Part shown: one piece after another, positions 51,892 through 60,285 of the stretch
How the letters are laid out: every line of letters starts with the position of its first letter
Numbering within the stretch: the first letter of the stretch is position 1
The notes under the pieces: model-generated
The model's input: only the letters and a program-made list of their open reading frames with translations
Database searches by the model: none
Told to the model about the DNA's origin: nothing
Made by a program: the position numbers and the translations under genes
Source: Enterococcus aquimarinus
GTDB lineage: Bacteria > Bacillota > Bacilli > Lactobacillales > Enterococcaceae
Assembly: GCF_001885765.1 (NCBI RefSeq)
Contig: NZ_JXKD01000007.1
Coordinates: forward strand, 1-64,000
Length of the DNA: 64,000 bases
Reading direction: 5' to 3'

Positions 51892-52962
51892 ATGTTAAAG
51901 GCACAGCCGTTAAGAAAAGGCGATAAAGTAGCAATTGTGAGTTTATCGAGTGGTACTTTAGGCGAATCGTTTTGTGCACACAATCTCGAAATTGGGACGA
52001 AGCGCTTAGAAGAAATGGGGCTGATTCCGATTTTTATGCCACATGCACTAAAAGGGATGGACTATGTAGCCAGTCATCCAGAAAAAAGAGCAGCCGATTT
52101 GAAAGAGGCGTTTTCTAATCCAGAAATGAAAGGCATCATTTGTGCGATTGGGGGCGATGATACGTATCGAACAATTCCTTACTTATTAGACGATCCGGAT
52201 TTTATATTAAGTGTTAAACAACAGCCAAAACTTTTTACCGGTTACTCCGATACAACGGTGAATCATTTGATGTTTTATCGACTCGGACTGACGACTTTTT
52301 ACGGGCCATCGTTTTTAACCGATCTCGCTGATATCGGGCCTCAGATGTTACCGTATACGAAAGAACAATTTTTACGTTATTTAGGCCAAGGAACCACCGA
52401 AGACACACGTGGTAGTTCTATTTGGTATGAAGAACGACACGATTTTTCAGCCGCAGCTATCGGAGAAAAACGAATCGCTCATCAAGAAACGAATGGACCA
52501 ATCTGGTTACAAGGCCAACCATCCATCACGGGAGTCCTACTTGGTGGCTGTTTGGAAAGTCTGTATGATTTAGTAGCGGGGAAGCGCTATTCGGATGAAC
52601 AAACCATCAATGAGCGTTACCAGTTATTCCCAACAAAAGATGAATGGGCTGGGAAAATCGTCTTTTTAGAAACGTCAGAAGAAAGACCCACACCAGCACT
52701 ATTTAAGGAGATGCTCTTCGCGTTAAAAACACACCACGTTTTTGAAAAAGCTGCTGGATTAATTGTCGGAAAACCGCAAAATGAAGTGTATTGGACAGAG
52801 TATCAAGACATTTTAATCGACGTCATTGACGATGCGACGTTCCCCATTTTATACAATCTAAATTTTGGTCATGCGTACCCACGGATGATTTTGCCTTATG
52901 GCGTCGAAGTGACGATTCAAGAGGATGGTCGAATGGTCTTTCACGAAAATTGGTTTGCTTAG
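51892..52962 (+). CDS. S66-family peptidase, LD-carboxypeptidase/MccF-like
   Basis: Serine peptidase of family S66 (356 residues). It has ICAIGGDDTYRTIPYL near the N-terminus, the nucleophile Ser in FTGYSDTTVNHLMFY, the Glu of IVFLETSEE and the His of NFGHAYPRMILP. Members trim the LD-linkage of muropeptides during cell-wall recycling, while the MccF branch cleaves microcin C-like adenylates; the GGDD and long loop suit the latter branch, but the two are hard to separate by eye. The ATG at 51892 follows AAGGAGGG. It is a single gene. Confidence 0.87.
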   Translation: MLKAQPLRKGDKVAIVSLSSGTLGESFCAHNLEIGTKRLEEMGLIPIFMPHALKGMDYVASHPEKRAADLKEAFSNPEMKGIICAIGGDDTYRTIPYLLDDPDFILSVKQQPKLFTGYSDTTVNHLMFYRLGLTTFYGPSFLTDLADIGPQMLPYTKEQFLRYLGQGTTEDTRGSSIWYEERHDFSAAAIGEKRIAHQETNGPIWLQGQPSITGVLLGGCLESLYDLVAGKRYSDEQTINERYQLFPTKDEWAGKIVFLETSEERPTPALFKEMLFALKTHHVFEKAAGLIVGKPQNEVYWTEYQDILIDVIDDATFPILYNLNFGHAYPRMILPYGVEVTIQEDGRMVFHENWFA

Positions 52963-52965
52963 AAC

Positions 52966-53003
52966 AAATAAAAAGAGATGCTATTTAGCATCTCTTTTTA
53001 TTT
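52966..53003. terminator. Bidirectional terminator
   Basis: AAATAAAAAGAGATGCT (52966-52982) pairs with AGCATCTCTTTTTATTT (52987-53003) between convergent genes. Confidence 0.9.
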
Positions 53004-53010
53004 GGAATGA

Positions 53011-53589
53011 TTATTCAGCAACAGTGATTTCGCCAGTTACGGTTGCACCTTTGCCATCTTTATCTAAATCAGCAGACTCTTTGTATTCTTCTTTAGTGAA
53101 AGTGATGTTTCCATCAACTTTTGTACCGATTAAAGAAAAACCGTTTGCGTTCACTTCGATATCGCCTTTGATTGTTCCGTAGAAGACAGTGAAGTTTTCA
53201 GAGTTTACGATTACTTTTGGAGCAGTTAATGTGAAGTTTTCTAAAATGTTAAATTTGTCATCTTGAGTGTGTAATGCTAATTTACGATAAATGGCTGCTG
53301 AAGCATCATCTTTATCGTGGAATTCGCCATCAACGACTAAATCTTGATCAAACGTTAAATCAGCAGTTGCTGCCGCAATCCAAGTACCGTCTGCTGATAA
53401 AGCATTCGCGATTACTTCAGGACTGTCGCTAATTGATGCGGAAGTCACAACATCTTCAGTCGTGCTTGCAACAGATGACTCAGGTGTTGAAGTGCTTGAT
53501 TCAGTAGCGTTATCTGAACTACATGCTGCTAATAGTCCACCACTTAATAATACAGTTGTTGCAAGTGTTGCAAATTTCAATGATTTCAT
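53011..53589 (-). CDS. Surface lipoprotein of unknown function (192 aa)
   Basis: Lipoprotein with a signal peptide ending LLAAC (lipidation at about Cys23). A Ser/Thr-rich linker (residues 25-60) precedes a domain of short beta-strand repeats (FTLTAPKVIVNSENFTVFYG, IKGDIEVNANGFSLIG, KVDGNITF) that looks like a small polymer-forming or beta-helical fold. The ATG at 53589 follows GGGGG. I cannot name the family. It is monocistronic, on the bacterial surface, and ends at the terminator shared with the peptidase gene. Confidence 0.75.
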   Translation of the reverse strand: MKSLKFATLATTVLLSGGLLAACSSDNATESSTSTPESSVASTTEDVVTSASISDSPEVIANALSADGTWIAAATADLTFDQDLVVDGEFHDKDDASAAIYRKLALHTQDDKFNILENFTLTAPKVIVNSENFTVFYGTIKGDIEVNANGFSLIGTKVDGNITFTKEEYKESADLDKDGKGATVTGEITVAE

Positions 53590-53884
53590 AATAAATCCCC
53601 CACAGTTCTTTTGTTTTTTTACCTCACTCATTCACAAACATTCGTTAAAATGAGTCGTGCAAAGAGAATTGAACACTCTTTACAGTATTTATTCTACACA
53701 CAAAAGGTGAAAATGTCTAATGAATTAAGAGAATTTAAGTAAAAACTATCATTTCATGAATCGACAAGATGTGGAAGTTACCGTCATTTTTCGTGAAGTT
53801 TCCTTAGTCGCTTTTTTATTATATAATAAGAAAAACAGAAGGACATAACTGTTGTATTAATGAAGTAGAAAAGAGGAAGTTTAG

Positions 53885-54904
53885 ATGAAATTCGCCTTGG
53901 TTAGCGCATGGCATGTTCACACGCATAAATTTATGCAAAAAGCTATAGCAAAAGATGCTGAATGTTTGTATGTTTGGGATATTGAAAAAGAACGCGGAGA
54001 ACAGTTCGCCCAACAGTATGGGGGACGTTATGAAGCTGATTACCAAAAAATTTTGCAAGATCCTTGCGTCGAAGCAGTGGTCATTGAAGCGCCCACCTCG
54101 ATGCACAAAGAACTGATTCTTCTTGCCGCGCAATCCCGTAAACATATCTTTAGTGAAAAACCGCTAGCGTTGACAACGGCTGATTGTATAGAGATTCAAG
54201 AGGCGGTGGAAAAAAATGGTGTAAAGTTTGTGCTTTCGCTAGAAGCGTTGGCACATCCCGTTTATCAAAACATTGGGAGCCTTTTGAAAGAAGGAGTTAT
54301 CGGGGATGTGACTTCGATTTATTTTCGGCGGTCACATGGAGCAGTTGTCCATCAGCATTTACCAAAATATTGGTTTGATACGGAACAAACAGGCGGGGGC
54401 GTTACACTTGATTTGGGGTGCCATGGCTTGACACTGTTGCCATATTTTGCTGGGGAACCTAAAAATATAACGTGTGTAATGAATGAATTGTATCATAGTG
54501 GAATCGATGAACACTCGAGTACGGTCATTGAATTTGAATCAGGTGTGATTGCAACGATGCACGTGTCAATGATCGGTACGTCATTAGACAATTATTTGGA
54601 ACTAGTGGGGACGCAAGGCATCATCCAAGTCATTGGTAACGAATATGAAGAGCAATTTGTCTTTTTACAAAGTAATCAAAGAACAGGATATGAGAAAAAA
54701 TGCTTGCTTCCACTAGAAGAAGTACGTGAAGAGAATCCTTATCCGATTGAACGTTTTATTGACCTGGTCGATCATTCGCTCGAACGGACGATCGCCGATT
54801 ACGATTTCACGGTAGCTAAACGAGTCACCCGTCTGATTGAGTGTGCGTACGCCTCTGCCAAAACGGGCCAGACGATTCGTTACAACACACCCCTAGCGAA
54901 ATGA
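53885..54904 (+). CDS. Gfo/Idh/MocA-family oxidoreductase
   Basis: NAD(P)-dependent oxidoreductase (339 residues). It has an N-terminal Rossmann strand, the EAPTSMHKELILLAA segment, the family Lys-Pro motif in FSEKPLAL, and a C-terminal alpha/beta domain with GGGVTLDLGCHGLTLLPYF carrying the likely catalytic His. Members oxidise sugars, inositols or related compounds; nothing nearby identifies the substrate. AGAGGAAG precedes the ATG. It is transcribed alone before a terminator. Confidence 0.9.
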   Translation: MKFALVSAWHVHTHKFMQKAIAKDAECLYVWDIEKERGEQFAQQYGGRYEADYQKILQDPCVEAVVIEAPTSMHKELILLAAQSRKHIFSEKPLALTTADCIEIQEAVEKNGVKFVLSLEALAHPVYQNIGSLLKEGVIGDVTSIYFRRSHGAVVHQHLPKYWFDTEQTGGGVTLDLGCHGLTLLPYFAGEPKNITCVMNELYHSGIDEHSSTVIEFESGVIATMHVSMIGTSLDNYLELVGTQGIIQVIGNEYEEQFVFLQSNQRTGYEKKCLLPLEEVREENPYPIERFIDLVDHSLERTIADYDFTVAKRVTRLIECAYASAKTGQTIRYNTPLAK

Positions 54905-54911
54905 AGGAACT

Positions 54912-54977
54912 AAAAAGGGTACGAGGATTTTGATCCGCGTACCCTTTTTGATCATCATCCAAATGAACGGATGATGA
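54912..54977. terminator. Terminator hairpins between oxidoreductase and dapB genes
   Basis: AAAAAGGGTACG (54912-54923) pairs with CGTACCCTTTTT (54938-54949). A second stem TCATCATCC/GGATGATGA (54952-54960, 54969-54977) follows and may serve the opposite strand. Confidence 0.85.
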
Positions 54978-55014
54978 CTATTTCGAATGAAGCGCTAGTC
55001 TGACGCTTTTGTGA

Positions 55015-55779
55015 TCAAACAAGTGTTTCGCTTAATAACTCATTCATTGAATAAAAGCCTGCAGGTTGGACAACTAAAAATAAACCTGCTTTTAATGCAC
55101 CGTTAGCAAAAATCGTTCGCGATAATGCGGTATGTTTGAGTTCAATCAATTCGTCTTCCCCTGCGAAAATCACCGTATGTTCACCAGGGATCGAACCGCC
55201 ACGAACGGCGTGAATCCCAATTTCACTCATCGCATTTTCATTTTCATTGCCTGTGCGACCGTGAATATAGTCTTTTTCGTGGGCTAAAACGTCATTGATT
55301 GAATCGGCTAATAATAAGGCCGTTCCACTTGGAGCATCTTTTTTATTGCGATGATGCTTTTCGATTATTTCGATTTGAAAGTCTTCTTCTAAAATCGGTG
55401 CGATACTTTGTAACGCTTTGATCAGGGCATTTACCCCTAAAGACATATTGGCAGAGTAGAAAATAGGAATCTCTTTCCCGGCTTCTTTGATTCTAGCAAT
55501 TATTTCTACTGACAATCCGGTTGTCGCAATGACTACCGGTAATTGTTGCGATACACAATAATCGACCACTTGATTGGTCATGGAATGGTGTGAAAAATCA
55601 ATCACTAAATCGATGTTTTCTTGAACGTCAGTCAGCTCTTGATAGATTGGAAAAGTGGTAGTTTCTCCGGGGTGTCGGTCAATTCCTGCAACTAATTCTA
55701 ATTGTGGGTGTTGCTGGATCGCTGCTTTGACAACACGTCCCATTTGGCCGTTACAACCAATCAGCAAAACTTTTTTCAT
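55015..55779 (-). CDS. dapB: 4-hydroxy-tetrahydrodipicolinate reductase
   Basis: Second dedicated step of the lysine/diaminopimelate route (254 residues). It has the NAD(P)H loop GCNGQMGRVV, VIDFSHHSM, and the catalytic block EIIEKHHRNKKDAPSGTAL, with the RGGSIPGEHTVIF tail. It follows dapA on the same strand with 11 bases between; the start is the ATG at 55779, with AGGAGG in the dapA stop region. Diaminopimelate or lysine made here feeds the cell wall and protein. Confidence 0.95.
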   Translation of the reverse strand: MKKVLLIGCNGQMGRVVKAAIQQHPQLELVAGIDRHPGETTTFPIYQELTDVQENIDLVIDFSHHSMTNQVVDYCVSQQLPVVIATTGLSVEIIARIKEAGKEIPIFYSANMSLGVNALIKALQSIAPILEEDFQIEIIEKHHRNKKDAPSGTALLLADSINDVLAHEKDYIHGRTGNENENAMSEIGIHAVRGGSIPGEHTVIFAGEDELIELKHTALSRTIFANGALKAGLFLVVQPAGFYSMNELLSETLV

Positions 55780-55790
55780 GTCGTTTCCTC

Positions 55791-56672
55791 CTATAATAAG
55801 CCGTATGCGGTCATTTCTTTTTGAAGATTCGCCACGGTCTCATCTTCCGGTTGTCCTAGTGGCAAGCGGTAGTTTGTTTCAATTCCTTTTAATAAACCGA
55901 CTGCTTTTTTGACTGGTACTGGATTTACTTCGGAGAAAATCACCTGAATTAAGGGGATTTGGGCCAACTGAATTTCTTTGGCTGCCTCAAGCTCGCCGGC
56001 AAAATAATGATGAATCATTTGAGAAGTTTGTTTTGGCGCGATGTTACCGATCGTCGAAATCACACCACTCCCACCTACTGAAAGCATTGGTAAGACTTGG
56101 TCGTCGTTTCCAGAATACAAAGCAAAGTCTTCGTCTACAAGACGAGCCATCGCCACAATTTGGGAGATGTCGCCACTCGCTTCTTTAATCCCTTTAACAT
56201 TGGGAATTTTTTTAAGTTCGGTTACCATCTCTACGGTTAAATTGAGTGCCGTCCGCGATGGCACAGAATAAAGAATAACGGGTAAGTTCACTTGCGAGCA
56301 AATCGCTTCATAGTGGGCTACTAAGCTTTTCTTCGTTGCTTTATTATAATAAGGCGTCACAATTAATAAGCCGTCGACCCCTAATTTTTCAGCTTCAACC
56401 GATAAAAAAATACCATGTTTCGTGTCGTTTGATCCCGTACCCGCGATTACTGGGATGCGTCCGTTGACTTGTTTGACCACGGTATCAATCACCGCTAAAT
56501 GTTCTTCATCCACTAAAGTTGAGGCTTCACCAGTTGTTCCGCAAGCAATAATCGCGTCACTTCCTTCTTGTACATGCCACTCAGCGAGTTCTTTTAATTG
56601 TTCGTAATCCACCGAACCGTCTTCTTTCATTGGAGTAATTAACGCTACTCCAGAACCTTTAAATATCGTCAA
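55791..56672 (-). CDS. dapA: 4-hydroxy-tetrahydrodipicolinate synthase
   Basis: First dedicated lysine-pathway enzyme (293 residues), joining pyruvate and aspartate semialdehyde. Recognised by GTTGEASTL, VTPYYNKATK, the YSVPSRTAL segment with the conserved Tyr, and the Schiff-base Lys in VKGIKEASGDI. The start is a TTG at 56672 behind GAAGGGA. It leads a dapA-dapB operon that is divergent from lysA; the 247-base intergenic region holds several inverted repeats. Confidence 0.95.
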   Translation of the reverse strand: MTIFKGSGVALITPMKEDGSVDYEQLKELAEWHVQEGSDAIIACGTTGEASTLVDEEHLAVIDTVVKQVNGRIPVIAGTGSNDTKHGIFLSVEAEKLGVDGLLIVTPYYNKATKKSLVAHYEAICSQVNLPVILYSVPSRTALNLTVEMVTELKKIPNVKGIKEASGDISQIVAMARLVDEDFALYSGNDDQVLPMLSVGGSGVISTIGNIAPKQTSQMIHHYFAGELEAAKEIQLAQIPLIQVIFSEVNPVPVKKAVGLLKGIETNYRLPLGQPEDETVANLQKEMTAYGLL

Positions 56673-56700
56673 AATTTACACGTCCCTTCAAATAAATAAA

Positions 56701-56810
56701 AAGTATCTTCTTCAAAAAAATATCGCAAAATACTTGATAAATGGAGCGATATAGCATAGATTATTAAAATGATAACGATAATATTAGAATAATTCAAGAG
56801 TATTCTAATA
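56701..56810. promoter_or_regulatory. Inverted repeats in the dapA-lysA intergenic region
   Basis: Three palindromic pairs: AAGTAT/ATACTT (56701-56706, 56730-56735) interleaved with ATATCGC/GCGATAT (56720-56726, 56746-56752), and ATTAGAATA/TATTCTAAT (56784-56792, 56802-56810). The last looks like an operator; the interleaved pair lies in the dapA leader (minus strand). The consensus of the known lysine riboswitch is not seen. Confidence 0.4.
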
Positions 56811-56919
56811 AAAAGATGAAAAAACCATGAACATCTTTCGGGAATCTGATCATCAGGGTCCTATTATTCGAAAAAAGAGACGAGATATCAAAATTTATAA
56901 TAAGTAGGGAGAAATAAAA

Positions 56920-58218
56920 ATGATCAAAACAATCAAAAATAATCATCTGTATTGGGATGGCTGCGATACTGTTGAATTAGCGAAAGAATACGGAACGCCG
57001 TTGTATGTTGTTTCAGAATCCGCAATTGTAAAGGAATGCCAAGCATTACAGCAAGATTTTATTCAAAAATATGAGAATGTTCGTGTCGCCTATGCTTCAA
57101 AGGCGTTTAATACCCTCGCTATGATTAAAATCATTGAACGAGAAGGACTGTGTTTAGATGTTGTCAGTGGTGGTGAACTCTATACGGCGATTCAAGCTAA
57201 TTATCCGGCTGAAAAAATTGAATTTAATGGCAATAACAAATCGCTCGAAGAATTAGAAATGGCCCTAGACTATGGCGTTGGACGCATCATCGTCGATAGC
57301 TTGCAAGAATTACACTGGTTGATTGCTTTATGTAAACAAAAACAAACGGTGGCTAAAGTGATGTTCCGCATTACCCCCGAGGTCGAAGTGGCGACCCATG
57401 ATTTTATTTCGACCGGACAAAAAGATTCAAAATTTGGGATTCCCTTGGAAGAACATATTTTGTTTGCCCTGATTCAACAAGCGATTGAAGCTCCTGAGAT
57501 TGATTTTTATGGTCTTCATTTTCATATTGGGAGTCAACTTGATACGAATGAAACGCATTTACTTGCGGCCGAAACAGCGTTGAAACTCGTCTTAACGATC
57601 AAAGAAAAATTTGCGTATGACATTCGAGAACTCAATTACGGTGGCGGCTTTGGGGTTCGCTATGTGGAAGAAGATATTCGCCAACCGTATCGCTACTTTT
57701 TAGATCCTTTAATGGCATTGACAGAAAAATTTTGTCAGACCCACCAGTTACGTCGTCCAACGATTGTGATTGAACCAGGTCGTAGTTTAATTGCGGAAGC
57801 GGGTATCACATTGCACCGGATTGGAAGCATCAAGGAAGTTCCTGGTATTCGTAAGTACGTGGCGATTGATGGCGGGATGACCGATAATATTCGTCCAGGG
57901 TTGTATCAAGCAAACTATACTGGAGTGTTAGCGAACAAAGCGTCAGAAAAAGCCACAGAAATCGTGACAATCGCAGGAAAAGCTTGCGAGAGTACCGATA
58001 TTCTCGTTAAAGATCTTGCCCTACCAAAAGTCGAAACCGATGATCTATTTGCGACTTTTTCAACCGGGGCTTACGGATATGCGATGGCGAGTAACTATAA
58101 TAAGCTCTTGATACCGGCTGTTGTCTTGGTGAAAGACGGTCAAGCAGACGTGATTGTCAAACGTCAATCTTATCAACAATTGTTACAAAATGAAGTGCTT
58201 CCGAATCATTTGCACTAA
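56920..58218 (+). CDS. lysA: Diaminopimelate decarboxylase
   Basis: PLP enzyme (432 residues) converting meso-diaminopimelate to lysine. The PLP Lys61 is in VAYASKAFNT; other family blocks are FNGNNKS, DFYGLHFHIGSQ, ELNYGGGFGVRY, VIEPGRSLIAEAG and CESTDIL. It is divergent from dapA and has TAGGGAG before the ATG. Later dap genes are not in the window. Confidence 0.96.
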   Translation: MIKTIKNNHLYWDGCDTVELAKEYGTPLYVVSESAIVKECQALQQDFIQKYENVRVAYASKAFNTLAMIKIIEREGLCLDVVSGGELYTAIQANYPAEKIEFNGNNKSLEELEMALDYGVGRIIVDSLQELHWLIALCKQKQTVAKVMFRITPEVEVATHDFISTGQKDSKFGIPLEEHILFALIQQAIEAPEIDFYGLHFHIGSQLDTNETHLLAAETALKLVLTIKEKFAYDIRELNYGGGFGVRYVEEDIRQPYRYFLDPLMALTEKFCQTHQLRRPTIVIEPGRSLIAEAGITLHRIGSIKEVPGIRKYVAIDGGMTDNIRPGLYQANYTGVLANKASEKATEIVTIAGKACESTDILVKDLALPKVETDDLFATFSTGAYGYAMASNYNKLLIPAVVLVKDGQADVIVKRQSYQQLLQNEVLPNHLH

Positions 58219-58302
58219 ACGACTTTATTATTTCAAACTTCATTCTTTTGTCATATAATGAAGGTATAATAGAAATAGAAATTAGGAGGAGGAATCGCCA
58301 AT

Positions 58303-59016
58303 ATGATGTACGGTTATGGATTATTTTTTGATTCAACGTTTATTTTAGTCATTATCGGAATGGTTATTTCGATGGCGGCATCAGCTTATGTCAAAAGTAC
58401 CTTTAACAAATATGATAAGATACTGAGTAAAAATCAAGTGACGGGTACGCGAGCCGCACAATTTATTTTAGAAAAACAAGGCATTCATGATGTCGGGGTG
58501 CAAGGGATTTCCGGAAATTTGACGGATAATTACAACTCTCGCACGAAAATATTGAGTTTATCCCAATCAACTGCTCAATCGACTTCCGTAGCAGCGATTG
58601 GTGTCGCTGCCCATGAGTGTGGCCATGCCGTTCAAGATGCTGTTGGTTATAGCCCGTTAAAATTGCGTGCTGCGATTGTGCCGGTAGCAAATATCGGTTC
58701 TAGTTTAGCGATGCCGTTAATTTTAATTGGATTGTTAATTAGCGGGGATAGTGGCAGTATGATTATTAATTTAGGGTTATTGGCATTTTCAATGGCTTTT
58801 GTTTTCCAATTAGTCACGTTGCCGGTTGAATTTAATGCTTCAAGAAGAGCACTCACTATTTTGAGTGAGGGTGGTCTGTTAACAAAAGAAGAAGTTCCAA
58901 TGGCTAGACGGGTCTTGTTCGCAGCGGCACTCACTTATGTTGCTGCAGCAATTGCGACATTGTTACAACTTTTACGCTTAGTTATATTATTTGGAAACAA
59001 TAATCGCCGTCAGTAA
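58303..59016 (+). CDS. YugP-like membrane zinc metallopeptidase
   Basis: Membrane-bound zinc peptidase (237 residues): first helix at about 8-28, the HECGH zinc motif (His104, Glu105, His108 in VAAHECGHAVQ) and further helices at about 125-170 and 205-230. The PLKLRAAIVP and LPVEFNASRRAL segments are typical of the YugP family. Its substrate is unknown. The ATG pair at 58303/58306 follows AGGAGGAGG. It is a single gene after lysA. Confidence 0.9.
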   Translation: MMYGYGLFFDSTFILVIIGMVISMAASAYVKSTFNKYDKILSKNQVTGTRAAQFILEKQGIHDVGVQGISGNLTDNYNSRTKILSLSQSTAQSTSVAAIGVAAHECGHAVQDAVGYSPLKLRAAIVPVANIGSSLAMPLILIGLLISGDSGSMIINLGLLAFSMAFVFQLVTLPVEFNASRRALTILSEGGLLTKEEVPMARRVLFAAALTYVAAAIATLLQLLRLVILFGNNNRRQ

Positions 59017-59121
59017 AAAATGATTTAATCTGCAGGAAAAGAACGTGGGAGTGTATCGGTATTCTTATTGAGATAATCATGTTATCATAGTAGTAGATTA
59101 ATTAAAGGAGCTGATTTTTAA

Positions 59122-59457
59122 ATGAAAACATCAACAAAAGTTACAGTAGGTTTAAGTGTTGCTGCCATTGCGGGAATTGCGACAACTGTGATTGTGACTG
59201 ATCAGGTCGTTAAAAAAGTTCTTCAGTTATCCAATCGCCGTAAAGTTAAAAATTTTGTGAAAGTAAAACTTAAAGGCAATGAAAAATTACTTGATCTCGT
59301 AGATCATCTTGACGATGACGATATTTCAAACCTGATCAAAACAGGCGAGAAAATCGGCAAAAGTTATGATCGTGTGACGCATTATGGTGAGAATGTCAAA
59401 GAAAATACCGTTCAAGCGAAAGAAAAATTAACGGATATTGTGACATCAATCTTTTAA
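59122..59457 (+). CDS. Small hypothetical protein with N-terminal membrane helix
   Basis: Unrecognised protein of 111 residues. One hydrophobic N-terminal helix (about 7-27) is followed by a charged helical region (KLKGNEKLLDLVDHLDDDD) and a C-terminal amphipathic stretch. It looks like a small membrane-anchored stress or envelope protein (YtxH-like in layout, by impression only). AAAGGAGC precedes the ATG and a terminator follows. Confidence 0.75.
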   Translation: MKTSTKVTVGLSVAAIAGIATTVIVTDQVVKKVLQLSNRRKVKNFVKVKLKGNEKLLDLVDHLDDDDISNLIKTGEKIGKSYDRVTHYGENVKENTVQAKEKLTDIVTSIF

Positions 59458-59466
59458 ATCGTGTAA

Positions 59467-59507
59467 AATAAGGTGCAGAGTCGAGATACTCTCGCCTTAT
59501 TTTTTTA
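59467..59507 (+). terminator. Terminator before tadA
   Basis: AATAAGG (59467-59473) pairs with CCTTATT (59495-59501) around an inner GAG/CTC stem, with a T7 run. Confidence 0.85.
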
Positions 59508-59529
59508 TGAATTTTTTTGAGGTGGAAAA

Positions 59530-60054
59530 GTGGAAAAGAAAAGTACGTTAACAAACGAAGAAAAAGAAACCTTTATGCGAGCAGCGATAGAAGAAGCCAA
59601 AAAAGCACAGGCACTTGATGAAGTCCCCATTGGTGCGGTGGTTGTTTGGAATAAAAAAATCATTGGTCGTGGTTATAATTTACGTGAAACGACCCAAGAT
59701 GCGACGACGCATGCCGAAATGATGGCGATTCAAGAAGCGTGTAGGCAAGTCAATAATTTTCGTTTGGAAGAGGCGCAGCTATTTGTGACTTTGGAACCTT
59801 GTCCGATGTGTAGTGGCGCGATTTTACTTTCGCGAATTGAAGAAGTTTATTTTGGCGCCTATGATCCAAAAGCAGGAGCTGCAGGCAGTTTGATGAATCT
59901 GCTTGAGGACCAACGGTTTAATCATTGGTGTTATCTTGAATCTCGCATCTTACAAGAAGAATGCGGGCAATTGCTTACGACTTTTTTCCGTGAATTACGC
60001 CAACGAAAAAAAGAAGAAAAAGCAAAAAGAAAAGAAAATAACAAAAAAGACTAG
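59530..60054 (+). CDS. tadA: tRNA-specific adenosine deaminase
   Basis: Zinc deaminase (174 residues) that makes inosine at position 34 of tRNA-Arg. Zinc site and catalytic base are in THAEMMAI (His61, Glu63) and EPCPMCSGA (Cys91, Cys94). The C-terminal tail is Lys/Arg-rich. The start is a GTG at 59530 after GAGGTGG. In Bacillus the order tadA - SRP RNA - dnaX is kept; here the SRP RNA follows but dnaX does not, because a phage-like element intervenes. Confidence 0.95.
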   Translation: MEKKSTLTNEEKETFMRAAIEEAKKAQALDEVPIGAVVVWNKKIIGRGYNLRETTQDATTHAEMMAIQEACRQVNNFRLEEAQLFVTLEPCPMCSGAILLSRIEEVYFGAYDPKAGAAGSLMNLLEDQRFNHWCYLESRILQEECGQLLTTFFRELRQRKKEEKAKRKENNKKD

Positions 60055-60087
60055 CACTCAATCTGAAAATGAGGTATACTAAGTTTT

Positions 60088-60175
60088 GCCGAAAGGCTAG
60101 GACAATGGGGACGTTGTGAAGCGTGTCAGATCTGGAAGGAAGCAGCACTAAACAGCGGTTCTCATGTGTCTGAAT
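60088..60175 (+). ncRNA. ffs: Signal recognition particle RNA (small type)
   Basis: The conserved domain IV is visible: GTCAGATC-TGGAAGGAAGCAGC with the GGAA tetraloop at 60134-60137. The stem ATGGGGAC (60105-60112) pairs with GTTCTCAT (60158-60165), and GGACA with TGTCT extends it. A GCCGAAAGGC mini-hairpin starts the RNA. A -10 TATACT lies at 60075-60080. No intrinsic terminator follows TGTCTG, and the downstream sequence does not pair with the 5' end. This marks the junction with the mobile element. The exact 3' end is uncertain. Confidence 0.88.
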
Positions 60176-60204
60176 AAAACACTATAACACTAGTAGTTAC
60201 AGAG

Positions 60205-60272
60205 TTTTCATAACTCAAATAACAGTCTAGTGGGGCAAAAGTGGGGAAATACTACATTTTTATAACTCAAAT
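60205..60272. repeat. Direct repeats next to the integrase gene
   Basis: TTTTCATAACTCAAAT (60205-60220) and TTTTTATAACTCAAAT (60257-60272) are 52 bp apart, and AGTGGGG occurs at 60229-60235 and 60240-60246. Their position beside the integrase and element end suits integrase arm-binding sites. No attachment-site core is proven. Confidence 0.55.
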
Positions 60273-60285
60273 CAAACCTGGGAAA

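Noticed and set aside
56673-56919. Lysine riboswitch upstream of dapA or lysA
   Set aside because: Position is suggestive but the conserved L-box sequence blocks are not visible; only simple palindromes are.
60060-60180. A tRNA gene as the integration target
   Set aside because: The sequence is the SRP RNA with its GGAAGGAAGCAGC core, not a tRNA; no T-loop or anticodon arm is present.
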